Shown piece after piece: positions 1 through 6,872 of a stretch of DNA of 21,247 bases; the stretch's first letter is position 1; every line of letters begins with the position of its first letter. Origin of the DNA: a virus. Position numbers and translations under genes: made by a program. Location of the stretch: positions 1-21,247 of IMG/VR virus record IMGVR_UViG_3300027712_000181, one strand, 5' to 3'. Under the pieces are notes generated by a model that made no database searches, was not told the origin of the DNA, and saw nothing but the letters and a program-made list of their open reading frames with translations.

Positions 1-1330
1 TGTTTACTATACCTCTAATTTCATCTTGACTTAATGAAGCTAATACCTTATTTGCAACTAATGGACTTAATGAATTTAAAGCATCGCTAATAGTTGAGTT
101 AACATTAGTTTGAATGTCTAATGGTTTGCGACCTATAATTTCACGCATTTCATCCTTAGTTAGAATAGTCATTAAAGTTTGCTCGCTAAAACTTGGCATG
201 ATTGGCTCTAATGCTTTTATTTTTAGCTTTCCTTTAATGGGTGCGAATAGGTTATAAATTTCTTCTTGTATTTTTTGTTTTGGATTAACGTATGTATTAG
301 TGAATAGATTGTAAGCACTCACTAATTCATTTGCATTATTTCCTAAGCCTGCGTTTTCTCTTATCCCAAATAAAAGTGGAGATGTAATCTTATGTCCTAC
401 AAATATTTCTTGTTGAATCGTGTCGTTTAAGGCTTGGTATTTCTTATCAAAATCTCCTGCTGCAAGGTCTAATATCTCGGGTACTCTTTGAGGATCATCT
501 ACGAAATCAATTACTATACTACCTGCATTGTCAGTTGGTGTAAACTTAGCTTTTAATTTTCGTTCAGTTGACTTCATTTCCTCGTCTGAAGGGACACCAT
601 TCTTGAACACAATCATTTTAGAACCCTTGAAACTATTTTGAATTTCGGCTCTATGAAAATTTGCTATTTCAGCATCAGTAATAATTGCAGGAATTGCACC
701 AATATATTCTGGTAATGTATAAGTATTGATGTTAGGCCGATACGATTTGTAATAATAAATGCTTTCACTTGGTAGCTTTTTTAAACTTGGATCAAATGGT
801 GGCAAGGTCTTATATTCATCTTCTTTGATGTTTGTATTTTCGCCACCTTCGCTATTTAACCATTTATCACTAATATAAAATTCGCTGTTATCTTCAGTGC
901 TTCTAACATCACAGTAATTTACATGATAAATTTCTGAAATTCCACCTTTTTTGTCGCTTACAATTTTAAGATAACAACCCCCAAATATCTCATTATCTAA
1001 ATCGGTTTTATTTAATAAGTCTTTTAATGTTTCGTATGGATTAGGATTGTCAATAAACGCTTTCAATGCCACTACTTCTTCGCCTTGCATACCTAATTCA
1101 TCAAACATCCAGCCTTGCCCTGTTATGTATTGCTGTTTGCTTGTTAATATTGCGTTATGCTTTGCGCTTCGGTTGAATAAAGTTAATAGAAAGTTAGGGT
1201 AGTTATTATTCTCTCCATACTTTACATACTTCAATCTTTGCGAAGACTTAGGCTCAACAAATGCAGGTACTTTATCATTCGTAAATTTAAGCACCATTAC
1301 ACTTGGATTATATTCTTTTTTATCTGTCAT
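1..1330 (-). CDS. Phage portal protein (3' end beyond window)
   Basis: The frame is open from an ATG at 1330 to the left edge, giving at least 443 residues and no stop, so the C-terminus is missing. I infer a portal protein, the dodecameric ring at the capsid vertex through which DNA is packaged and to which the tail attaches. Visible support includes the N-terminal stretch YGENNNYPNFLLTLFNRSAK, a following ITGQGW, an NPYETLKDLLNKTDLDNEIFGG segment split over about residues 105-126, and a late helix-rich part containing GHKITSPLLFGIRENAGLG. These resemble portals of Bacteroidota siphoviruses, although I could not run a profile search. The start codon abuts the stop of the upstream gene (TAAATG), suggesting translational coupling. 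Oddly, the portal follows the tail and capsid genes instead of following terminase. Confidence 0.8.
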   Translation of the reverse strand, partial: MTDKKEYNPSVMVLKFTNDKVPAFVEPKSSQRLKYVKYGENNNYPNFLLTLFNRSAKHNAILTSKQQYITGQGWMFDELGMQGEEVVALKAFIDNPNPYETLKDLLNKTDLDNEIFGGCYLKIVSDKKGGISEIYHVNYCDVRSTEDNSEFYISDKWLNSEGGENTNIKEDEYKTLPPFDPSLKKLPSESIYYYKSYRPNINTYTLPEYIGAIPAIITDAEIANFHRAEIQNSFKGSKMIVFKNGVPSDEEMKSTERKLKAKFTPTDNAGSIVIDFVDDPQRVPEILDLAAGDFDKKYQALNDTIQQEIFVGHKITSPLLFGIRENAGLGNNANELVSAYNLFTNTYVNPKQKIQEEIYNLFAPIKGKLKIKALEPIMPSFSEQTLMTILTKDEMREIIGRKPLDIQTNVNSTISDALNSLSPLVANKVLASLSQDEIRGIVN

Positions 1331-1762
1331 TTATTGTGGGGTGTAAACAAAGGTAGTTGAATCTGTAGGATTATATTCTGTATTGTTTTGAGCAGTTGGT
1401 TTAAGCCATAATAATCCTGTTTCTAATTGCCCTAATAAATAATTTAAAGCATCTTCAGCCTTAGTTAATGAGTTATATTGAGCCAATGTTAAGGTTGTCT
1501 CCATTACAACATAAGTATAAAACCCACTATAAGGCAAATAAATATGATTATCTAATCCTTTTGCACTATTATCTGAATCAAAAAGCATATCAAATTCATT
1601 ATACCTTTCTTTATATACACTTAAATCATTACTTATTATACTATATGAAACATCATTAGTAACTTGATTTGTGCATTCAAGCAAATAATAATTACTTGTA
1701 CCTACTTTATTTTCAGTTAAAGTAAGTATTATATTGAATTCTCCTATTTCTACTCTTATCAC
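1331..1762 (-). CDS. Hypothetical small structural-region protein
   Basis: This 143-residue ORF starts with GTG at 1762; an in-frame TAG lies two codons upstream, so no longer ATG start exists. It ends immediately before the portal ATG. I recognise no domain. The N-terminal half (IRVEIGEFNIILTLTENKV, then EcTNQVTNDVSY) reads as beta strands, and the C-terminal half has a helix (TLTLAQYNSLTKAEDALNYL). It sits between a terminator and the portal, so it may be a head or connector accessory, but that rests on position alone. Transcription must either pass the upstream terminator or start in the short gap; no clear promoter is visible there. Confidence 0.7.
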   Translation of the reverse strand: MIRVEIGEFNIILTLTENKVGTSNYYLLECTNQVTNDVSYSIISNDLSVYKERYNEFDMLFDSDNSAKGLDNHIYLPYSGFYTYVVMETTLTLAQYNSLTKAEDALNYLLGQLETGLLWLKPTAQNNTEYNPTDSTTFVYTPQ

Positions 1763-1795
1763 TACCTATATATATAAGTCTTTGAAAATTTTGCT

Positions 1796-1825
1796 AAAAA
1801 AAAACCACTCCAATAAATGAAGTGG
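1796..1825 (-). terminator. Intrinsic terminator after the tube-like gene
   Basis: On the minus strand the stem CCACTTC / GGAGTGG (7 pairs, one U-G) with a 7-nt loop ATTTATT is followed directly by nine T residues. It lies 27 nt past the stop of the 172-aa gene. It would end or reduce transcription of the capsid/tube genes before the portal segment. Confidence 0.8.
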
Positions 1826-1852
1826 CTTTAAGTTTCTAAAAAAAATAAGTAA

Positions 1853-2371
1853 TTAAGATTGTAATGCTGCGATAATACTCGAACTAACTTCGTTGGCTAA
1901 TGCTTTCTCCATTCCTGTAAAGGTCAAGATATATCCATTAAACTCATTCATTGCTGCTCCACTTGCTGCACTACCTGCGGTTACTTCAACACCATTCTCT
2001 TTTCCAAACAAAAAGTATTGACCTGATTTTGTTTCTACAATAACTGAACATCTGTTAGCAATCAAAGTCTGTAATTGAAATTGAGTTACATAAGCCAACT
2101 TAGTAAAGTTAGTATTTATGGTTTGCTCATAAGCAACTGTTCCCAATGCTGCATCAGCCATTATGTTTTGACTGAAATCGTTTTTGGCTCTTGGAAGCAA
2201 AGCATATTTATAAAACTTTGTTCCACCTGCTTTTGTGATTGCTGTTACAAATCCGCTTGCATTCTCTGTTACCGCTGTAACATTTGCAAGTTCTGTGATG
2301 TAAATATTTTTGATACCTCCAACTGCGTCTTTGCAGTCTAAGGCGTATGAACTAACTATTGCACATGGCAT
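1853..2371 (-). CDS. Probable structural protein, tail tube-like
   Basis: The 172-residue product starts MPCAIVSSYALDCKDAVGGI and contains VSAL-type repeats of short strands, then LIANRCSVIVETKSGQYFLFGKENGVEVTAG and a final FNGYILTFTGMEKALANEVS. The pattern of strands, a 'KSGQYFLFG' turn and 'GYILTFTGxE' near the C-terminus is familiar from small proteins downstream of Bacteroidota phage capsid genes. I infer a tail-tube or head-decoration role; neither is proven. It is bracketed by terminator-like hairpins on both sides and has one of the few good ribosome binding sites in the window (AAGGAG, 10 nt before ATG), consistent with high, separately tuned expression. Confidence 0.65.
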   Translation of the reverse strand: MPCAIVSSYALDCKDAVGGIKNIYITELANVTAVTENASGFVTAITKAGGTKFYKYALLPRAKNDFSQNIMADAALGTVAYEQTINTNFTKLAYVTQFQLQTLIANRCSVIVETKSGQYFLFGKENGVEVTAGSAASGAAMNEFNGYILTFTGMEKALANEVSSSIIAALQS

Positions 2372-2381
2372 ATTTTGTTTT

Positions 2382-2387
2382 CTCCTT
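2382..2387 (-). promoter_or_regulatory. Strong Shine-Dalgarno for the tube-like gene
   Basis: AAGGAG lies 10 nt upstream of the ATG at 2371. Most other starts in the window, including that of the capsid gene, have only A-rich leaders, as expected for a Bacteroidota host, so this site stands out. Confidence 0.6.
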
Positions 2388-2395
2388 TTAAGTTT

Positions 2396-2418
2396 AAAAA
2401 GGGGCTATTAACCCCCTT
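2396..2418 (-). terminator. Terminator-like hairpin after major capsid gene
   Basis: Just after the capsid stop codon the minus strand reads AAGGGG, an 8-nt loop, CCCCTT, then further T residues. The 6-bp stem and short U-tract suggest partial termination or 3'-end protection of the capsid message. The plus strand is similar enough that it could also work in the other direction. Confidence 0.6.
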
Positions 2419-2421
2419 AAA

Positions 2422-3375
2422 TTATACGATGAATTTTACTATTTCTGTAGGTTGTGAAATTTGAGTTCCTAACTTAAACTTCATTCTCATGAATACTGAA
2501 TCATAGTCTTGAGAATACCACATCTTCATTTCTTCTTCTTCATTTTCTAAGTCTACACCCATGAACATATTTCCTGTTCTCAATGCGTATGCTTTATTAG
2601 TTGAATTTAATCCTGGTACTGGTACAATCTTTACGTTTGTTCCCAATAAATAATACTCACCTGTGGCATCTGTGTTAATATAATTATTTACAACATATGC
2701 AGCATTTGTATTAACTAATGCAGATTGATACAATCTTGACCAATCTTGACCTATGAATATCTTTAAATCTTCTTTGTCTAAAATTGCAGCAGGTATAGCT
2801 TGATATGTAGCTTGTAATACTGAAATAATATTTGATGAGGTTACTGCTGTTACTGGTGTAATGTATGCACTTGCATTTGCACTTATAACTCCTGTAGCTG
2901 CTCCAATGATTTGAATTAAACCATCAAATTTAGATGTATAGTCACTTGAACCACCACCCGATACTGACTGCCATAATGCGATTTCTACTTTCTCACCTTG
3001 TGCGCCCATAATGAAGTTCATAAATGCTTCATCAATTCCGCCTGGTAATGATTCATATTGTGAACCTGGTGATAACATCAATTGTGTGTACTTCTTTTCT
3101 AAGTCTGCAATACACCAAGATTTTTCAATCTTGATAGGTGCAACCGTTAAATTTCTTGATGAAATTGTAGTGTTACCTGATGCGTCTAAAAGTCCACAAG
3201 TTCCACCATTTTTCCAATAGAAATCATCGGTTAATGAAGGTACTTGCATTGCGAATTTCACTCCTGTCAATTTCTGCATGTAAGTTGCAGTTTTTGGAGT
3301 GAAGAAAGACTTAACAATAAGCATCTGCTCATTGGTCTTGGTGTAATCTGATAAATTGCTAAATGAAAATGCCAT
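2422..3375 (-). CDS. Major capsid protein (HK97-like fold inferred)
   Basis: The 317-residue protein has the size and composition of a small HK97-fold capsid subunit: no signal peptide, few cysteines, long mixed strand/helix segments. A spine helix-like region (GIDEAFMNFIMGAQGEKVEIALWQ, about residues 112-136) is followed by a variable Gly/Ser/Ala-rich middle and a C-terminal part with NMFMGVDLENEEEEMKMW and YDSVFMRMKFKLGTQ, which I associate with Bacteroidota phage capsids ending in a conserved strand. It directly follows a scaffold-like gene and an XkdF-like protease gene, the usual head-maturation trio. There is no long N-terminal delta domain, so scaffold function is probably supplied by the separate upstream protein. 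The start has an A-rich leader without Shine-Dalgarno. Confidence 0.85.
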   Translation of the reverse strand: MAFSFSNLSDYTKTNEQMLIVKSFFTPKTATYMQKLTGVKFAMQVPSLTDDFYWKNGGTCGLLDASGNTTISSRNLTVAPIKIEKSWCIADLEKKYTQLMLSPGSQYESLPGGIDEAFMNFIMGAQGEKVEIALWQSVSGGGSSDYTSKFDGLIQIIGAATGVISANASAYITPVTAVTSSNIISVLQATYQAIPAAILDKEDLKIFIGQDWSRLYQSALVNTNAAYVVNNYINTDATGEYYLLGTNVKIVPVPGLNSTNKAYALRTGNMFMGVDLENEEEEMKMWYSQDYDSVFMRMKFKLGTQISQPTEIVKFIV

Positions 3376-3384
3376 AATTTTTTT

Positions 3385-3942
3385 TTATTTATTTTGTGAT
3401 TTTTTAAATTCCATGAATAACTCAACTGCAGATTTTGCAGGCTTGTCTTTTTTGAATAATAAGTTTTTTGGTGCAGGTGTGCTAACACTTGGTTCAGTTG
3501 CAATCTCTCCAACTAATTCAACTACTTTGCTAAACTTGCTTTCAACATCTACCTTTGAATCTGCAATTACTTTGCTTAATTCTGCAAATGAATTTTCTAA
3601 TGCTTCAACTCTACCAATTACACCGCTAAATTGTTCGATGTGCTTAGTGAAGATTTGCTCAAATTCGCTTGACATTTCTAAAGGACCTGTATCTTCGCTT
3701 GGTTTTTCGATTGCAGTTACTAAACCGCCAACCGTGTAAACTTCTGTTCCATCTTCTAATGTGTGAGTTGCATCGGGTGCAGGTGTCATATTGCCTGATT
3801 CATCAACTACCATAATCGCTGCGCCTTCTTTCAATTCGCCTTCCCACGATATGATACTTCCATCTATTAATTTTGCTTGTTGTGCTGCCATCTCTTTGCT
3901 AAACAACATTGTTAATTTTGTTAATGCTTCTTTCGGTGTCAT
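3385..3942 (-). CDS. Probable scaffold protein
   Basis: This 185-residue acidic protein has an N-terminal part that reads like a short beta-rich domain (LIDGSIISWEGELKEGAAIMVVDESGN, then LEDGTEVYTVGGLV), a central helical region likely to form a coiled coil (SSEFEQIFTKHIEQFSGVIG to about residue 145) and a basic C-terminal tail (NLLFKKDKPAKSAVELFMEFKKS). Coiled-coil core plus basic tail immediately upstream of the capsid gene and downstream of a protease gene is the pattern of a prohead scaffold that binds capsid subunits and is later degraded. No motif proves this; the assignment depends on architecture and position. Confidence 0.65.
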   Translation of the reverse strand: MTPKEALTKLTMLFSKEMAAQQAKLIDGSIISWEGELKEGAAIMVVDESGNMTPAPDATHTLEDGTEVYTVGGLVTAIEKPSEDTGPLEMSSEFEQIFTKHIEQFSGVIGRVEALENSFAELSKVIADSKVDVESKFSKVVELVGEIATEPSVSTPAPKNLLFKKDKPAKSAVELFMEFKKSQNK

Positions 3943-3986
3943 GTTCTTTTTATTATTAAATATTAAATTGTTTTTACGTTGCTTTT

Positions 3987-4994
3987 TTAGTCTTCAATTT
4001 GCTTTATGATGTCAATAGCTTGCTCAATAATAGATAGTGGCTTAGCATCAATCTTAGTGGTCTTAAATACACCTTCAACGCTGAAACCTTTAAACTCTCC
4101 TGACTTTATAAAGTAATTCCATATATCTTCATTGTCTACTTTATAGCTACCAAACCATGAACCATCTGTTAGCTTCAACCCATCAGGTGCATTTATTCCT
4201 CTTTTACTATCTATAATAAATGATTCAATCATATACACGCCATCAACCATTTTGTTAGGATCGTGCATTTCATTTACCGATTTCGTATTGTTATTTTTAA
4301 AGAACTTATTGCGTATGTTATATATGTCTTCCGCTGTGAATAGTCCATAATATTCGCCTTGTTCATCTTTGCGATAGATCGGCAAATCTGCCACCATTAA
4401 TGCACCGCTTATTATTTTCTTTTCTTTATTAGATGAAAACTTGCTCATCTTTTGGTCAATCTGTTTTAGCTCAACTATAAATTGATTTTCCATTCCGCAC
4501 ATATTGCACTTATAAGGGTCTTCGCCACCATCGCTAATCATCCAAGTATGCCCACAATTAGAACAAGTGATTTTATCCATTACGAACTTGCTACCTATGC
4601 TGCCTAATTCTTTAATGACATCAGCGTTATTATCGTAATGCTTTGTTATGCCTAATGATTTAACCTTTTCAATCTTTGCCTTATTGCTTCCTGTTGCAAA
4701 TACTCTTGATTCAGGAATGCCTAAATCTTTTGCAATTTTAAGCATACCTTGCACATCTTGTCGTGCAGATATAACATAGATTATTGCACCCTTATCAATT
4801 AATTGCTGTGCTAATTCTTGACCCCTTAAAGTTGAAAGTGTGTCATCGAAATCAAACGATATTTTACTTGCTGCGAACGCTTGCCAATTCATCTCGATTG
4901 CAGGATTGTCTACTAATGCAACTGCGGTAACTCCTGCATCATCATCCTCACCAACTACAAATCTATAAATGGGTATTCTCTTATCTATTGCCAT
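3987..4994 (-). CDS. XkdF-like prohead protease with HAD and zinc-ribbon insertions
   Basis: The 335-residue protein begins with an XkdF-type segment (IPIYRFVVGEDDDAGVTAVA, then LVDNPAIEMNW). Residues about 45-130 form a HAD-like phosphatase domain: DFDDTLS (48-54) as motif I, SAR (76-78) as motif II, a Lys-rich stretch, and HYDNNAD (119-125) as motif IV. A zinc ribbon follows with Cys144, Cys147, Cys163 and Cys166. The rest (about 195-312) looks like the protease core, with His244 in NEMHDP and Ser258 in YMIESF as candidate catalytic residues. The expected role is cleavage of scaffold and capsid during head maturation, which fits its place upstream of those genes. The HAD and ribbon domains are extra and unexplained; motif IV has Asn where a second Asp is common. 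Confidence 0.75.
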   Translation of the reverse strand: MAIDKRIPIYRFVVGEDDDAGVTAVALVDNPAIEMNWQAFAASKISFDFDDTLSTLRGQELAQQLIDKGAIIYVISARQDVQGMLKIAKDLGIPESRVFATGSNKAKIEKVKSLGITKHYDNNADVIKELGSIGSKFVMDKITCSNCGHTWMISDGGEDPYKCNMCGMENQFIVELKQIDQKMSKFSSNKEKKIISGALMVADLPIYRKDEQGEYYGLFTAEDIYNIRNKFFKNNNTKSVNEMHDPNKMVDGVYMIESFIIDSKRGINAPDGLKLTDGSWFGSYKVDNEDIWNYFIKSGEFKGFSVEGVFKTTKIDAKPLSIIEQAIDIIKQIED

Positions 4995-5012
4995 ACTCTT
5001 TTAAATATTAAA

Positions 5013-6869
5013 TTATTGAATAGTTGCTTTGCTTTGAATTCGTGCAACTTTGTTTTGTGAGTTCGTTATATCACTTTCCACTACAAATACTTTTTGTGGT
5101 TCTACTTTTGGAGGTGTTTGACTTGGTTGCCCTGTCGAGAATCCTGTTGGTCTCATTGCAGGTGCTGCAGGCATACTTGGCATTGAACCTCCGCCACCAC
5201 CTCCGCCACCTTTACCTGGTATTGGTGTATTGATGATACCTTGAATTGCTTTTAATCCTGTTGCTGTTGCTGCTGCTGCTGCTATTATTGAAAATGTCCC
5301 TGTTGGGTCTATTTTTAAACCTTCTTTATATGCTCTAAATGCTGCAACAAAAGTATCAATCGTTGTTGCTGCGATTGCAACTGCCTTTCCTTCCTCTGTA
5401 TTCTTACCTAATAATTCTGCAACTTGATTTAGTGTCTGTCCATAAGCACCTATTAAAGCTAATTTAGCATCTTGTTCCGCTTGTGCGATTGCTATTTTTG
5501 CGTCTTTTGCTTGCTCGTCAGATAATACACCTGCTTTATTTAAAGCATCTAATGCTGCATATCTTTCCTCTGCGGTTTTTGTTTCATCATCAGCAATTTC
5601 TTTGTTTAATTTTTTTTGGTCTTCAATATCTAATAATGTTTGCTCATAATTATACTGCCTATTATCTGCTTTTTGCTGGTCATATTCTTCTTTTCTTGCT
5701 TGTTGTTTTTCTAAATCTTTAATTATTGCATCGCCAATATCATCTAAATCCTTTTTATCTTTTTTCTTTTTATCGTCTGCTTTCTTTTTTTCTTCTGCTT
5801 CTCTTTTATCATTTATGGCTTTTAACTTTGCATCTTTTTGAGTTTTTTCATCAACTTCTTTTTTTGTTTCCTCAATAATTGTGTTTGAAGTTACTAATGA
5901 ATATTTTTTTCGTAATGCTGCAATATTTTCTTGCTTTTGTCGTTCAATATCTTCAAGAGATTGTTTGGCTGCTTTTGTTGTTGCAGTTTCAAAACCTATT
6001 TTATCTAAAATATTTTTTGTAGCCTTAAATCCATCTTCATCTCTTTCTTTAGCTGCTTGCTCTCTTATTTCAGTTTCTTTGGTATTTGCTTCATTTAATA
6101 TTTTTAAATACTCTTTTTTAAAGTTGTTTTTATCTTTTAATAAAGCTGCATCTTTTTCTGTAATTTTACCATTTGCTAAATCATTCTCAATTTGCAAATC
6201 TTTAATTTCATCAATTAAACTTGTATATGTTTTCTTTAAATCGCCAACAGCCTTTGCACTTGCTTTATAAATCTCAACTCCACTGCTTAAACCATCATAA
6301 AAACCTTTTAAAACGACTACTATCCCACCAATTACTGAAGCTAATATAAATAATGGATTAGCTAATAAGGCTGTTTTAATTGCGTTTAATGCGCCACCTA
6401 AACCACCAATACCTGTTACCATACTTTGGAATCCACTTATAGCTTCCAAAGTTGTTAAACGCAAGTTCTTAAAAGCATCACCCATTCCCATTAATCCATT
6501 CAATCCAGTTGCTAACGCTATTGCACCTTGCGTTTTAACCATAACTTTATTAAGGTCTTCGCTTTCGCTACCAAATAAAGCCATTGCACCTTGCATCGCT
6601 GCAAATCCATTCGCTGCTATTCCTACACTATCTGCTATTGCTTGAAATTTCTTTTCGGGATTAAACGCATTAACGGTATCTTTTATATCTCCGATTCTAT
6701 CTTTTAATTCCCCTGCTTTTTTAGCAGCGTTTACAAATGCTGCACTCCCTTCTTCAAGGTTCGCAAGTTCATTTGTAACTTGTCTTAACTCTGCTTTTAA
6801 ACTCTTTACCGAGTTAGTCGAATTACCGAGTTTAACCTCTGTTTCTATTATTACTTTCTCTTCTGCCAT
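5013..6869 (-). CDS. Tail tape measure protein
   Basis: The 618-residue product has a helical N-terminus (SVKSLKAELRQVTNELANLE), a hydrophobic centre at about 165-190 (LANPLFILASVIGGIVVVL), a long Lys/Glu-rich coiled-coil stretch (about 290-480) and a low-complexity end with a Gly run near 555 and Pro/Met/Ala repeats. It ends with VVESDITNSQNKVARIQSKA, an ending I recognise from tape-measure-like proteins of Bacteroidota phages. Tape measures span the tail lumen and set its length; at about 1.5 angstrom per residue this one implies a tail of roughly 90 nm. It lies last in the tail module. No peptidase or lytic domain is evident. The Gly-rich tract is a possible site of length variation. Confidence 0.85.
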   Translation of the reverse strand: MAEEKVIIETEVKLGNSTNSVKSLKAELRQVTNELANLEEGSAAFVNAAKKAGELKDRIGDIKDTVNAFNPEKKFQAIADSVGIAANGFAAMQGAMALFGSESEDLNKVMVKTQGAIALATGLNGLMGMGDAFKNLRLTTLEAISGFQSMVTGIGGLGGALNAIKTALLANPLFILASVIGGIVVVLKGFYDGLSSGVEIYKASAKAVGDLKKTYTSLIDEIKDLQIENDLANGKITEKDAALLKDKNNFKKEYLKILNEANTKETEIREQAAKERDEDGFKATKNILDKIGFETATTKAAKQSLEDIERQKQENIAALRKKYSLVTSNTIIEETKKEVDEKTQKDAKLKAINDKREAEEKKKADDKKKKDKKDLDDIGDAIIKDLEKQQARKEEYDQQKADNRQYNYEQTLLDIEDQKKLNKEIADDETKTAEERYAALDALNKAGVLSDEQAKDAKIAIAQAEQDAKLALIGAYGQTLNQVAELLGKNTEEGKAVAIAATTIDTFVAAFRAYKEGLKIDPTGTFSIIAAAAATATGLKAIQGIINTPIPGKGGGGGGGGSMPSMPAAPAMRPTGFSTGQPSQTPPKVEPQKVFVVESDITNSQNKVARIQSKATIQ

Positions 6870-6872
6870 GAC

